The notes beneath the pieces were generated by a model. The model saw nothing but the letters and a program-made list of their open reading frames with translations, made no database searches and was not told the origin of the DNA. Of a DNA stretch of 64,000 bases, positions 52,575 to 61,776 are shown piece after piece (the first letter of the stretch is position 1; each line of letters opens with the position of its first letter). Both the position numbers and the translations under genes were made by a program. This DNA is from Candidatus Kouleothrix ribensis (lineage in GTDB: Bacteria; Chloroflexota; Chloroflexia; Chloroflexales; Roseiflexaceae), in assembly GCA_016722075.1 (NCBI GenBank), contig JADKGW010000001.1, positions 3,534,001-3,598,000 of the forward strand, read 5' to 3'.

Positions 52575-53348
52575 CTTCAGCGCTCACTTCCACGCGTTGC
52601 GATGCTGCCTATCATACCACAGGAGCTACGCAGTCGGCGTGTTGTGGCAGGCGGCAGCCAGGTTTTGCCCGCAGCAGCGCGGTACTTTTCCCGACGAATG
52701 CCGAATTCCATACTGCCGTAGGCGAACGGGCACGCAACAGGGGTCGCCGCGCAGGCCCTGCCATACCAGAGAATCTGCCACCAACGACAGCGGCCCTGGC
52801 GTAACGCCAGGGCCTTGCAGAGATGGTGTGTGATTGGCTGTCAGTCAGGTTCCGCGCCAGTTGTTGGGTCGAATGTGGGTTGCGAGATGCTACGACCGAT
52901 ATGCTGCGACTTGAGTGTGATCGGTGCTACGACGATGCTACGACGATGGCTGGAGCGTGGTGGCGATGCGGCTGGGTCGATGCTATATTGTACGCTAGAA
53001 CGTGGCCGGAACACCTGGTGCAATGTGGGTGGGTTGTCCGGTCGTCACTGGCGGGTCTGACAGCTGTACGAACGTCCCTGATACGATGAAATGATGCAGT
53101 GTGGTTGGTTCGATGTCTATAGCATAGCATGTGGGCCGGCAGTACTCAATGCTCCATGGGTATGGTGATCACCGATCCACTGGTACCAAGCCCAGCGGGG
53201 GATAAAGTACTACCGAATAGTTACAATCTATTCAGATTAGCAACGCGCTATACCATGGTTTGGCTTTCTGATGCGCCAAATACGCTACTCACTCGGCAAT
53301 TCGTTAGGTGAACAAAACGAAAGCGTGCGAGCCGGTAGTACCGCCGGC
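52575..53348. other. Large intergenic region without a recognisable gene
   Basis: About 770 bases. A perfect hairpin GGCCCTGGCG / CGCCAGGGCC lies at 52792-52814, and a tandem 11-base word GCTACGACGAT near 52924-52946. The stretch 53140-53330 is less GC-rich. Short open frames exist on both strands but lack ribosome sites or familiar residues. I see no RNA gene here. Confidence 0.5.
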
Positions 53349-54314
53349 TCAATTGGCCGGGTGATCGCTCAGAAGCGCGGCAGCGGCGGTGGCGCCTGGC
53401 CGGGCCAGCAGCAGCGCACGCAGCTCGTCGCGCGTGGGCAAGGCATCGGCCGCGCCGGGGCGCGTGGCAGTGAGCGCCCCTAGTGCGTTAGCCAATGTGG
53501 CGCACTGCGCCAGCGGCGCGCCGCTCAATCGCGCGAGCAGAAAGCCGGCCACAAACGCGTCGCCGCAGCCACTGGTGTCGAGCGCGGCGACTGTGAAGGC
53601 CGGCACATGCTGTAGGCCGGCAGGCTCGGCTACCAGGCAGCCGCGCGGCCCAAGCTTGATCACCGCCAGCGGCACGCCCTGGCGTAGCAGCTGGCCGGCC
53701 GCGCCATCCTGCGATAGCCCAGGGCACAGCTCGGCCAGCTCGAGCTCGTTGCCGAACAGCACCGCCAGCTGCGGCAGCAGCGCCACGATTTCACTGCGCC
53801 CGGCACGTAGCGCCGGCATACACAGGTCGAGCGAGATCGGCAGTGCGCGCGCGCGCGCCATGTCGATCAGTGCCAGGCAGCTAGCGCGCTGGGTGCCCTC
53901 GATCAGCGCATAGGCCGAGATGTGCAGCCAGCCTAGGCCTGCGAGCAGGCCTGCCGGCGGTTGGGCCATCGCCGCGTTGGCGCCGCGAAAACTGAAGAAT
54001 GTGCGATTACCATCGGGCGACACTGCCGCGTAGCACAGGCCAGTGGCGCGCAGCGGGTCGATCTGAATCGCACTCAGATCGGCCCCAGCGGCCCGTGCGG
54101 CGCGCAGCGCTACTGTAGCGGCCGGGTCGCTGCCGACGCGCGCTAGCAGGCGCACCGGCAGGCCCAGGCGGCCCAGCGCAGCGGCGACATTCGCGGCCGA
54201 GCCGCCGCTGCTCCACGCCAGCGCAGTCACCAGGCTATCATCACCCTCGGCCGGGAAACGCTCGATGGCTGCGTTGATGTCGGCGTTGGCATCGCCGACC
54301 ACGAGAATAGTCAT
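53349..54314 (-). CDS. PfkB family carbohydrate kinase
   Basis: 321-residue ribokinase-like sugar or nucleoside kinase. N-terminal ILVVGDANADINAAIERFPA and SGGSAANVAAALGRLGLPV (substrate Gly-rich loop), and the C-terminal PfkB signature DTSGCGDAFVAGFLLARL with the catalytic Asp. GCGD replaces the common GAGD. The substrate could be ribose, fructose, 2-keto-3-deoxygluconate or adenosine; context does not decide. Single gene between two gaps, with the divergent adenylate kinase about 190 bases away. Confidence 0.92.
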   Translation of the reverse strand: MTILVVGDANADINAAIERFPAEGDDSLVTALAWSSGGSAANVAAALGRLGLPVRLLARVGSDPAATVALRAARAAGADLSAIQIDPLRATGLCYAAVSPDGNRTFFSFRGANAAMAQPPAGLLAGLGWLHISAYALIEGTQRASCLALIDMARARALPISLDLCMPALRAGRSEIVALLPQLAVLFGNELELAELCPGLSQDGAAGQLLRQGVPLAVIKLGPRGCLVAEPAGLQHVPAFTVAALDTSGCGDAFVAGFLLARLSGAPLAQCATLANALGALTATRPGAADALPTRDELRALLLARPGATAAAALLSDHPAN

Positions 54315-54502
54315 ATGATTGCTCGGTGGCGTGCGCGATCAAGCGTATGCTGCACGTGTTGGTATAATAAGCGATCTTCGCTTGTTTAGGTAGCCAGTGG
54401 TGGGGTTGCGGGGCGGCTGCGTCACCCGCAACCCCACCGCTAGACCAGGTATCGATTCGAAGGTTCCTAATACGATTCGGCAACACAGGAGACTGCCAGC
54501 CT
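54315..54502. other. Divergent gap with palindrome
   Basis: Contains GTGGGGTTGCGGG / CCCGCAACCCCAC (about 54400-54436), another GC palindrome of the type common in this genome. It must also hold promoters for the divergent kinase genes; TTGGTATAATAAGC near 54359 contains TATAAT. Confidence 0.5.
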
Positions 54503-55195
54503 ATGCAAACGAGTCATGCGCTCAATATTGTACTGCTCGGCCCACCCGGCTCGGGCAAGAGCACGATTGCCGAGGCGGTTACCCACGCGTTTGGGCTAGT
54601 GAGCATTTCGACCGGCCAGCAGCTGCGTGCCGAGATGAAAGCGCGTAGCTTGATCGGCCGCGAGGTGATGCCGTACCTCGACAAAGGCCAGCTCGCGCCC
54701 GACTCGCTGATGGATCGGCTGCTGCGCGGCACGCTCGATCGGCTTGAGCCACAGGAAGGCTTCTTGCTCGACGGCTACCCGCGCACACTACACCAGGCCC
54801 GCGGGCTGGTGGGCATGCTGGCCGACTACCGGCGCGAGCTGCATGCCGTGCTGGCGCTCGATGTACACGACGAAGAGGTGGTGCGGCGGCTCAGTGGGCG
54901 CCGCATCTGCGAAGGCGCCGGCGGCGAGCCATTCCCTGTGCATATCGATGATCTGTCGAGCGTGATGCGCTGCCAGGAGCGTGGCGGGCGGCTGGTATCG
55001 CGCGACGACGACAAGCCCGAGATCGTACGCGAGCGCCTGGCCGTGTACCACGAGCAGACGCAGCCACTGCTCGAGTTCTATCGCGCCGCCGCGCTCCTGC
55101 ACAGAGTCGACGGCGAGGGCGCACCGGCCGAAGTGGCGCGCCGGGCGCTCGCCGCGCTGCGGCCGGCCCTGCCGCAAATTGATCACACCTCGTAA
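54503..55195 (+). CDS. Adenylate kinase family nucleoside monophosphate kinase
   Basis: 230-residue P-loop kinase. NIVLLGPPGSGKSTIAEAVT (Walker A), SISTGQQLRAEMKARSLIGR (AMP-binding start), EGFLLDGYPRTLHQARGLV (NMP-lid), RRLSGRRICE..GEPFPVHID (LID) and SRDDDKPEIVRERLAVYHEQ are in adenylate kinase order. The LID lacks the zinc Cys of the Gram-positive type. The canonical adk usually lies next to secY in a ribosomal operon; this free-standing and somewhat divergent copy may be a second one. ATG at 54503 with AGGAG upstream. Confidence 0.85.
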   Translation: MQTSHALNIVLLGPPGSGKSTIAEAVTHAFGLVSISTGQQLRAEMKARSLIGREVMPYLDKGQLAPDSLMDRLLRGTLDRLEPQEGFLLDGYPRTLHQARGLVGMLADYRRELHAVLALDVHDEEVVRRLSGRRICEGAGGEPFPVHIDDLSSVMRCQERGGRLVSRDDDKPEIVRERLAVYHEQTQPLLEFYRAAALLHRVDGEGAPAEVARRALAALRPALPQIDHTS

Positions 55196-55305
55196 TCAAA
55201 CCCGCCCGTATCTACGATGACAGTTCGTCGCGTTTAATAGATAATAGGCCAAGCTTTTTCAACCTCTCACACTATCAGCGCAGTCCAGCTGCGTGGAGAT
55301 CAGCG

Positions 55306-56667
55306 ATGGCGACATATACGATTAACGGCCAGGTGCTATATGTCCAAGAGGTCGGCCCTACCAATGCTCCCATCGCAATCCTGATCCATGGCTGGTCAAG
55401 CTCGTCGTTCACGTGGGCACCGATTTTGCCGGTGCTGAGCAAGCGCTACCGCTGCATCGCAATCGACCTGCCAGGCTTCGGCCGCTCGCCTGCGCCGGCC
55501 GGCAAGCCGACAATCGCCTGGTATGCCGAGCTGATCGCCCAGATGATCATCGGGCTGACTGGCGATCAGGATCGCGCGGTGCTCGTGCTGGGTCACTCGA
55601 TGGGCGGCCAGATCGCTACCACCCTGGCGCTGCGCTACCCGATCCTGGTCGACAAGCTGGTGCTACTGAACCCCGCGCTCAGCGGCCGGCTCTCGACGCG
55701 CGTGAACCTGCTCATGCGCCCGCACGTCATGGCCGAGCGCTACCGGTTCCTCGAATGGCTGTTGTATATCGCCGCAAAAACGCCGCTCGATTACACCGAC
55801 TTTCTGCTGAAACCCTCGAACTTCGCCGAGCGCGCGCAGGTTTCGGAACAGGCCTACGCCCAGATCCGCGAGGATGCGCGCCGGCGCGGCCAGGGCCAGG
55901 TGCGTGCGGCCTGCTTCATGGCCATGCAGCAGGGCGATCTGCGCGGCCTGCTCGGGCGGGTCGAGCCGCTCACGCTGGTGCTGTGGGGCGCCGAAGATAA
56001 TATCGTGCCGCTGCGCGACGCCGGCGCGGTGGCCGAAGAGTGGCCCAAGGCCGATTTGCGGCTGATCCCGAACGCCGGCCACTGGCCACAGTTCGAGCAG
56101 ACCGACGTGACCCTACGGCATATCTCGCACTTCCTGGGCTTGCCGCCCACCGTTAGCAGCGGCCATGCCGAAGAGAACCAGGATTTAGTACACCTCCGTG
56201 AGATCGCCGGCTTCTTGAATAATTCTGAGATCGGCGGCAGCTTGACCGAGGCCCAGCGGCTGCGTTTGGCGGCGCTGGTGCATTCGCATGGCTACGCGCC
56301 GAGCGAGCGCGTGGTGTCGATGAACAGCGATGGCGACGAGATGTACATCGTCAAAGCCGGCTCGCTCGAGGTCTGGCTGACTACCGATACCGGCACGACC
56401 CAGCTGGCATTCATGAATGCCGGGCAGGTTGCCGGCGAGCTGGCCTTGCTCGAAGGCGTCAAGCGGAGCGCCGAGCTACGCGCCGGCCCGCAGGGCGCCC
56501 AGCTGCTGGTGCTGACCAAAGCCGCACTCGATACGCTGGCTGAAGACGACCCGGCGATGGGCATGCGCATGATGCAGAATCTGGCGATCTCGCTCGGCAA
56601 GCGGTTGCGCTTTCAGAATTGGCGAGCTGCGCGTGCGGCGGCTGAGGTGCCGGCCGCGCTACCCTGA
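55306..56667 (+). CDS. Alpha/beta hydrolase fused to a cyclic-nucleotide-binding-like domain
   Basis: 453 residues in two parts. Residues about 1-275: alpha/beta hydrolase with oxyanion segment ILIHGWSSSSFTWAPILPVL, nucleophile elbow LVLGHSMGGQIATTLALRYP (Ser about 98), acid Asp in WGAEDNIVPLRDAG (about 232) and His in PNAGHWPQFEQ (about 259). Residues about 320-435: a cNMP-binding fold (VVSMNSDGDEMYIVKAGSLE; GQVAGELALLEGVKRSAEL) whose GELAL matches the phosphate-binding cassette, although the Arg usually following (RxA) is replaced by SAEL. The fusion suggests hydrolase activity controlled by a bound nucleotide or by membrane association. I know no standard name for it. Confidence 0.87.
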   Translation: MATYTINGQVLYVQEVGPTNAPIAILIHGWSSSSFTWAPILPVLSKRYRCIAIDLPGFGRSPAPAGKPTIAWYAELIAQMIIGLTGDQDRAVLVLGHSMGGQIATTLALRYPILVDKLVLLNPALSGRLSTRVNLLMRPHVMAERYRFLEWLLYIAAKTPLDYTDFLLKPSNFAERAQVSEQAYAQIREDARRRGQGQVRAACFMAMQQGDLRGLLGRVEPLTLVLWGAEDNIVPLRDAGAVAEEWPKADLRLIPNAGHWPQFEQTDVTLRHISHFLGLPPTVSSGHAEENQDLVHLREIAGFLNNSEIGGSLTEAQRLRLAALVHSHGYAPSERVVSMNSDGDEMYIVKAGSLEVWLTTDTGTTQLAFMNAGQVAGELALLEGVKRSAELRAGPQGAQLLVLTKAALDTLAEDDPAMGMRMMQNLAISLGKRLRFQNWRAARAAAEVPAALP

Positions 56668-56674
56668 GCTGTGG

Positions 56675-56680
56675 TATAAT
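56675..56680 (+). promoter_or_regulatory. Extended -10 promoter of the small gene at 56736
   Basis: GTGGTATAAT: a perfect TATAAT with TGG directly upstream (extended -10); no clear -35. It starts just after the hydrolase stop. Confidence 0.55.
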
Positions 56681-56735
56681 CTTCCCTGCCGTGCCCGGCC
56701 CGGCATCACCACTCAGTACGCGAAAGAAGCACCTC

Positions 56736-56966
56736 ATGAGCGGAAAGGTCGTCGCATTCTACCGGCTGCCCATTGCCAGTTCGGCCAAGATCGGCCAGAT
56801 CCGGATCGTCAAAGACCGCAACGGCGTCTGTTATGCCGACGGCAGCAAGGTACTGAGCGCCAACATCACCGGCGCGCATTCGGTGCTGACGCTGGCCGAC
56901 GGCCGCAACTACTACGTGTTGACCGCCGAGCTGCAGCGCGTGCCCAACGCTAAGGCCAAGCGCTGA
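56736..56966 (+). CDS. Small conserved-looking protein, function unknown
   Basis: 76 residues, basic C-terminus (NAKAKR). SGKVVAFYRLPIASSAKIGQ and VCYADGSKVLSANITGAHSV with LADGRNYYVLTAELQRV suggest a small beta-barrel. I do not recognise the family. The start at 56736 and an extended -10 promoter 55 bases upstream support expression. It lies between the hydrolase fusion and tRNA-Ser. Confidence 0.6.
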   Translation: MSGKVVAFYRLPIASSAKIGQIRIVKDRNGVCYADGSKVLSANITGAHSVLTLADGRNYYVLTAELQRVPNAKAKR

Positions 56967-57066
56967 GTGCCGGTAGATTGAGCTGGAGCCGGCCGCCAGC
57001 AGTATCTGTGGGGAAGAATCAATACGCGGCTGCCAGGGAAACCCTTGACAGCCGCGTTGCTATTGG

Positions 57067-57153
57067 CGGGGAGGGTGGGATTTGAACCCACGAGGAGGTT
57101 GCCCCCCTACGGCATTTCCAGTGCCGCGCACTAGGCCACTATGCGACCTCCCC
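57067..57153 (-). tRNA. tRNA-Ser (anticodon GGA)
   Basis: On the minus strand: acceptor stem GGGGAGG paired with CCTCCCC, anticodon stem-loop CGGCACTGGAAATGCCG with GGA in the loop, a long variable arm (TAGGGGGGCAACCTCCTC, class II), and T arm GTGGGTTCAAATCCCAC. G73 is followed by an encoded CCA (57064-57066). The class II shape and GGA anticodon fix serine (UCC/UCU codons). Confidence 0.95.
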
Positions 57154-57234
57154 GAGTGTAAATCGTTTCTTAGATACTCGCTATTATAACAAACAACACC
57201 GGTTCGCGCAATTGGGGGGTAGGTCTCTTTCAGG

Positions 57235-57427
57235 TGTAGGGCTTTCGCCCAGCATGCTGGGCTATGTAGATACCCCTCCCCCGTACCCCCTCCCCTGCTA
57301 GGGTTTAGGGGCGAGAATTTGGCGTTCCCATGCGGCGGCTCTGCCGCCGCATGGGACGCTCATAGGATACCCCCCTCTCCCTGTTTGGGAGAGCGGGGCA
57401 GGGGGGGTGAGGGCCGATCGCAAGGGA
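57235..57427. repeat. Dispersed repeat, copy 2
   Basis: Second copy of the repeat at 21509-21657, same orientation, with the shared blocks AGCATGCTGGGC, TAGATACCCCTCCCCCG, CATAGGATACCCC, CTCTCCCTGTTTGGGAG and GGGCCGATCGCA. The middle is longer and holds a palindrome CCCATGCGGCGGC / GCCGCCGCATGGG (about 57328-57355). Confidence 0.8.
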
Positions 57428-57451
57428 AGTAGGCCTGGCCCTCAGAATTAT

Positions 57452-57497
57452 TTTTTGGCCGGTCGCGACCATTGCGGTAGTCGCGACCGGCCAAAAA
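57452..57497. other. Perfect 18-base palindrome downstream of pnp
   Basis: Arms TTTTTGGCCGGTCGCGAC / GTCGCGACCGGCCAAAAA with a 10-base loop, 30 bases beyond the pnp stop. The T- and A-runs pair with each other, so it is not a canonical U-tract terminator in either direction, but it would strongly protect the 3' end of pnp mRNA. Confidence 0.75.
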
Positions 57498-57526
57498 GGT
57501 TTTCGGGGCGCCTGCGCGACACGCTC

Positions 57527-59758
57527 CTAGAAATCGCGCCGTCGCGGTCGGTCGCGGTCGCCATTACGGCCACCACCCGGCCCACCCCGGCCACCACCAC
57601 CACCCGAGCGGGGCGCACCGCCGGCTGCCCGGCGATCCTCGGGCGACTCGCCGGTGAGCACCGCGCGACGCGACAGGCTGACCTTACCGGTGCCCTGATC
57701 GACGCCGATCACCATGACATTGATCTCGTCGCCCAGGTTAACCACATCCTCGACATTCTCAACACGGCTGGTATCGAGCTCAGACACGTGAACCATGCCG
57801 TCCTTACCCGGCACCAGGTTTACGAACGCACCGAACGGCATGATTCGCACAACCTTGCCCAGGAACACCTCACCGACTTTAATCTCGCGCGTCAGCGCCT
57901 CGATCATCGAGACGGCTTTCTTAGCTGCTTCGCCATCGGCAGTCGACACAAACACGCGGCCGTCGTCCTCGACATCGATCTGCGCGCCGGTCGACTCAGT
58001 GATACTACGGATGGTCTTACCACCTGGGCCGATCAGCGCGCCGATCTTCTCGGGGTTGATCTGGATTGTGATAATGCGCGGCGCAAAGGACGACAGATCC
58101 TCGCGCGGTGTGTCGATCACTGCATTCATCGCGCCAAGGATGAACAGGCGGCCATCGCGGGCCTGCGCAAAGGCCTGGCGCATGATGTCGTAGGTGATGC
58201 CGGTAGTCTTGATATCCATCTGCAGGCCAGTTACACCCTCAGACGTACCAGCGACCTTGAAGTCCATATCGCCAAGGTTATCTTCGAGGCCCTGGATGTC
58301 GGTCAGCACCTTCCACTGGCCATTGGGGCCGGTAATCAGGCCCATCGCCACACCGGCAACCGGCCGCTTGATCGGCACGCCCGCGTCCATGAGCGAGAGG
58401 CTCGAACCGCACACCGAGGCCATCGACGACGACCCATTCGACGAGAGCACCTCGGAGACCAGGCGCATGGTGTAGGGGAACTCGTCCTTACTGGGCAGCA
58501 CCGCCAGCAGCGAGCGCTCGGCCAGCGCGCCGTGGCCGATGTCGCGGCGGCGCGGCGAGCCGATTCGGCGGGCCTCGCCGGTGCTGAAGGGCGGGAAGTT
58601 GTAGTGATGCATGTAGCGCTTGGTCGTCTCGACGCCCAGATCATCGAGGCGCTGCTCGTCGCCGGGCGAGCCGAGCGTCGTAATTGTCAGCACCTGAGTC
58701 TGGCCGCGGGTGAACAGGCCAGTGCCATGCACGCGCGGCAGCACGCCGACATCGACCGTAATCGGCCGGATCTCAGTAGGCATGCGCCCATCGACACGCC
58801 GGCCGGTCTCGAGGATGGCCGAGCGCACCTGCTCCTTCAGGAGTGCGTCGAAGGCTTTTTGCACGGCCTTGGTGCGCGCGGGCAGCTCTTCCTCAGGCTC
58901 GTCGGCGGTGAAGTGTGCCAGCACATCGGCGCTCAGCGCGTCGGTGGCATCCTGGCGCGCAGTTTTATCGGCGTTGTTAATCGCCTCTTTCAGCCGGCCG
59001 CCCATGTAGCTCGCCAGCGCATCTTCGAGCGATGTATCGGCCGGCGGGGCCACGAACGCGCGCTTAGGCCGGCCAGCCAGCGCCACCAGCTGCTGCTGCA
59101 AATCACAGATCTGCTTACAGATCGCGTGGCCCTGGATCACGGCCTCGAGCATCTCGTCTTCGGTTAGCTCGTGCGCGCCGGCCTCGACCATCAGCACGGC
59201 ATCGTTGGTGCCGGCCACCACCAGATCGAGCCGGCTATTGGCCATGTCGGCCATCTCGGGGTTAATCATCAGGCCGCCATCGAGGTGGCCAACCAGCGCC
59301 GCGCCGACCGGGCCGGCGAACGGGATATCGGAGATCGCCAGGGCCGCCGAGGCGCCGATGATCGACAGCGGGCCTGGATCGTTGACCATATCGATCGAGA
59401 AGGTGGTGATAATCACCTGCACTTCGTTGCGGTAGCCCTTGGGAAAGAGCGGGCGCAGCGGCCGATCGGTCAGGCGCGCCGTCAGGATCGCCGTGGTGGT
59501 GGGCCGGCCCTCGCGCTTGAAGAAGCTGCCAGGGATCTTACCGGCCGAATACATGCGCTCCTCGTAATCGACGGTAAGCGGGAAGAAGTCGATACCCTCG
59601 CGTGGCTCTTTGGCGCCGACGACCGTCGCCAGCAGCACCGTATCGCCATAACGCACCGTCACGGCGCCATCGGCGAGCTCGGCCATTCGACCCGTCTCGA
59701 GGGTCAGCGTCCGCCCAGCGATCTCAGCGCTGACGGAATGAATTTGCCTGTCTGACAT
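57527..59758 (-). CDS. pnp: Polyribonucleotide nucleotidyltransferase (PNPase)
   Basis: 3'-5' phosphorolytic RNase, core of the RNA degradosome. 743 residues in the usual order: first RNase PH domain (TLTLETGRMAELADGAVTVR; GKIPGSFFKREGRPT), helical domain, second RNase PH domain (GRRVDGRMPTEIRPITVDVG; SNGSSSMASVCGSSLSLMDA with the active-site residues; LTDIQGLEDNLGDMDFKVAG), KH (PEKIGALIGPGGKTIRSI) and S1 (GEVFLGKVVRIMPFGAFVNL). A Gly/Arg-rich tail ends the protein. Start at 59758 after GGAAAGGTGT. It follows rpsO on the same strand, the classic pair. Confidence 0.98.
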   Translation of the reverse strand: MSDRQIHSVSAEIAGRTLTLETGRMAELADGAVTVRYGDTVLLATVVGAKEPREGIDFFPLTVDYEERMYSAGKIPGSFFKREGRPTTTAILTARLTDRPLRPLFPKGYRNEVQVIITTFSIDMVNDPGPLSIIGASAALAISDIPFAGPVGAALVGHLDGGLMINPEMADMANSRLDLVVAGTNDAVLMVEAGAHELTEDEMLEAVIQGHAICKQICDLQQQLVALAGRPKRAFVAPPADTSLEDALASYMGGRLKEAINNADKTARQDATDALSADVLAHFTADEPEEELPARTKAVQKAFDALLKEQVRSAILETGRRVDGRMPTEIRPITVDVGVLPRVHGTGLFTRGQTQVLTITTLGSPGDEQRLDDLGVETTKRYMHHYNFPPFSTGEARRIGSPRRRDIGHGALAERSLLAVLPSKDEFPYTMRLVSEVLSSNGSSSMASVCGSSLSLMDAGVPIKRPVAGVAMGLITGPNGQWKVLTDIQGLEDNLGDMDFKVAGTSEGVTGLQMDIKTTGITYDIMRQAFAQARDGRLFILGAMNAVIDTPREDLSSFAPRIITIQINPEKIGALIGPGGKTIRSITESTGAQIDVEDDGRVFVSTADGEAAKKAVSMIEALTREIKVGEVFLGKVVRIMPFGAFVNLVPGKDGMVHVSELDTSRVENVEDVVNLGDEINVMVIGVDQGTGKVSLSRRAVLTGESPEDRRAAGGAPRSGGGGGRGGPGGGRNGDRDRPRRRDF

Positions 59759-59949
59759 ACACCTTTCCTTATGAAGAACCGCCACCTGCGGCCCAACGCG
59801 GGGCGTTAGGTACTGGAGGCTGCGCCCCAGCGGCCACCAGCCACGAACCGGCGCGCTTCATATGCGCTGGTTGGTCGCCGATCGCCGGTGGATCTCAATC
59901 TCCAATCCCTAACGGCCCCAAAACGAACAACGCTGGTTTACAACATACA

Positions 59950-59980
59950 CAAGCCCAGGGAAGCTTGCTCCCTGGGCTTG
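59950..59980. terminator. Hairpin between rpsO and pnp
   Basis: Arms CAAGCCCAGGGA / TCCCTGGGCTTG with a 7-base loop in the 334-base gap. In E. coli the rpsO-pnp gap holds a terminator and RNase III site; a similar attenuating role is inferred. The rest of the gap shows no gene. Confidence 0.6.
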
Positions 59981-60092
59981 CATGGACTACCCATTTTGAG
60001 CCGGCGCGAGAAGGCATCGAGACATGGATACGATCGCCGTATTGAAGCAATCAAGAACAATCGTCATCCTTATCGATACACCCCACACTAGG

Positions 60093-60362
60093 TTACCGGC
60101 GGAGGCCTAGCCGCTCGATCAACTGCCGATAGCGGTCTTTATCTTTGCTGCTCAGATACGCCAGCAGCCGGCGCCGACGACCAACCAGCTTCAACAGGCC
60201 ACGCCGTGAGTGGTGATCGTGCGCGTGGGTCTTCAGATGCTCGATCAACTGGTTGATACGCTCGGTCAGCAGGGCAACCTGAACATCTGGCGAGCCAGTA
60301 TCGGTGCCGTGGACCTGGTAATCAGTGATGATACCAGTCTTATCATCTTTATCTAGCGCCAC
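60093..60362 (-). CDS. rpsO: 30S ribosomal protein S15
   Basis: 89 residues, exactly the usual length. TGSPDVQVALLTERINQLIE and HLKTHAHDHHSRRGLLKLVG with RRRRLLAYLSSKDKDRYRQL are the conserved 16S rRNA-binding segments. GTG start at 60362 with AAGGAG six bases upstream. On the minus strand TGGTATAAT (60437-60429) is an extended -10 promoter about 70 bases upstream. Precedes pnp. Confidence 0.97.
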   Translation of the reverse strand: MALDKDDKTGIITDYQVHGTDTGSPDVQVALLTERINQLIEHLKTHAHDHHSRRGLLKLVGRRRRLLAYLSSKDKDRYRQLIERLGLRR

Positions 60363-60503
60363 AGATGTCTCCTTACTAATCGCGAGCAGGCTTGGCGCAG
60401 CCCGTCGTTCTGTTGTAAACCAGGCAGCATTATACCATATCTTGTGCGCACGCGCACATGGGGCCTTTGCCCTTTGCCCCTTTGCCGGTGCGCCGCGCAT
60501 AGA

Positions 60504-61712
60504 TTAGAACCCGACTTTGATAATAGTGCGCCCGGTGCGATCCTGGAAGAAGCCCACCCCATCCTGGATCAGGCCAACATAGAAGCTCATCTTGGTCTCG
60601 GGTTGCTGTACCCGGATGCGGCCGATGATCTCGGCCTCTTCGCCGGGCCGCAGCAGGTCTTCCTGGTTAGGCACCTGCCACTGCTCGGGGGGGCGCGGGG
60701 TGACGGCCCAGCGGTAGGGGTAGCGCTTGGCCGCGCCACCACTGTTGGCATCCCAATCGACGCCGATGCGCCAGAAGCCACCGGGCTTGGCTACATACTG
60801 GCCGCCCGCGATCGACGAAAACACGTCGTCGGTGCTGTACTCGTAGCCCGGCGGCGGCCCATAGGTGCGGATGGGCACATCGCCGGTGTTCTTGACGCGC
60901 ATAGTTACGGTGATCAGATCGCCCTTCATGATCGCCTCGGGCGCGATATTGACGAAGGTGATCTTCAGCTCGGGCTGGCCGCCGCCGGCGATCACGACCT
61001 GGCCGGCGCGCTCAACCTGGTTGCCGAACAGATCGCGCGCGCTCACGGTGTAGGTGTACACGCCATCCGGCAGCAGCGTATTGTCGACGGTCTTGCCATT
61101 CCATACATGCCGCTGCGGCGTAGGGCCTTCTTTGTCGGCGGCCACAAACGGGTACACGCTCGTGCCGTCGGGTGCGGTGAAGGCTATGTCGACCGTGGCC
61201 GACACCGGCAGCTGATACGAGATCTCGGCGATGTCGGCGATGCCGTCGGCGTTGGGCGAGATCGTAGCAGGGAACACCAGCAAGTTCTCGATCAGCGGTG
61301 GCGGCGCGTCTACGCCGCTGATTGTGATCGTGCCGCGCGCCTCGGCGCTGGCGCCATCGGCTGCAGTGGCCTGTACGACATAGGTGTACGTGCCGCTGGG
61401 CAGCGCCCGCCGTTTGAGCACCGGGTCGCTGGTCGGCGCGGTGCCGTCGAACAGCAGCGTGTAGGCATCGGGCGAGGGCTGGCGCGGCTCGTCGGCACGT
61501 AGCACATAGCGCACACCGGCTGCATCTTCGAGGAACACCGATACCCTGGCTGCACGGCCGATCGTATAGGTAATCTTTACATTTTCACCCCGGCCAGTCG
61601 GGTGCAGCTCGAGCGCAGCCGGGCCAACGTTGGCCAGGAGTGTGGTGGTGCCGCAGCTCACCAGCAGGGCGCTCAGCAGGGCGAAGCAGGCCAGGATTCG
61701 AAATCGTCGCAT
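60504..61712 (-). CDS. Lipoprotein with FlgD-like/Ig-type repeat domains
   Basis: 402-residue lipoprotein: signal MRRFRILACFALLSALLVSC with lipobox Cys20. Two FlgD-Ig-like beta-sandwich domains follow (KITYTIGRAARVSVFLEDAA ... GTYTYVVQATAADG; then ATISPNADGIADIAEISYQL ... PDGVYTYTVSARDLFGNQVE), where SPNxDGxxD is the FlgD/CHU-type hallmark. The C-terminal ~150 residues form a CARDB-like domain (FVNIAPEAIMKGDLITVTMR; GEEAEIIGRIRVQQPETKMS). It is probably a cell-surface adhesion or scaffolding lipoprotein. ATG at 61712; a GTG nine bases upstream is the alternative. Confidence 0.82.
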   Translation of the reverse strand: MRRFRILACFALLSALLVSCGTTTLLANVGPAALELHPTGRGENVKITYTIGRAARVSVFLEDAAGVRYVLRADEPRQPSPDAYTLLFDGTAPTSDPVLKRRALPSGTYTYVVQATAADGASAEARGTITISGVDAPPPLIENLLVFPATISPNADGIADIAEISYQLPVSATVDIAFTAPDGTSVYPFVAADKEGPTPQRHVWNGKTVDNTLLPDGVYTYTVSARDLFGNQVERAGQVVIAGGGQPELKITFVNIAPEAIMKGDLITVTMRVKNTGDVPIRTYGPPPGYEYSTDDVFSSIAGGQYVAKPGGFWRIGVDWDANSGGAAKRYPYRWAVTPRPPEQWQVPNQEDLLRPGEEAEIIGRIRVQQPETKMSFYVGLIQDGVGFFQDRTGRTIIKVGF

Positions 61713-61776
61713 GATTCTCACTACGCGTTAACGAGCCAGGCAGAGCGGGCGTGAACCTGGCTGCGTATCTCCAGCC

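Noticed and set aside
54503..55195. Naming the gene adk outright
   Set aside because: Motifs fit adenylate kinase, but the gene stands outside the usual secY-adk context and the sequence is divergent, so I left the symbol empty.
57452..57497. Rho-independent terminator for pnp
   Set aside because: The T- and A-runs pair within the stem, so no free U-tract follows on either strand. Kept as a palindrome only.
57407..59167. 586-codon open frame on the plus strand
   Set aside because: It lies opposite the PNPase gene, whose domains are unmistakable. The frame is an Arg/His/Asp-rich mirror caused by GC-rich third positions.
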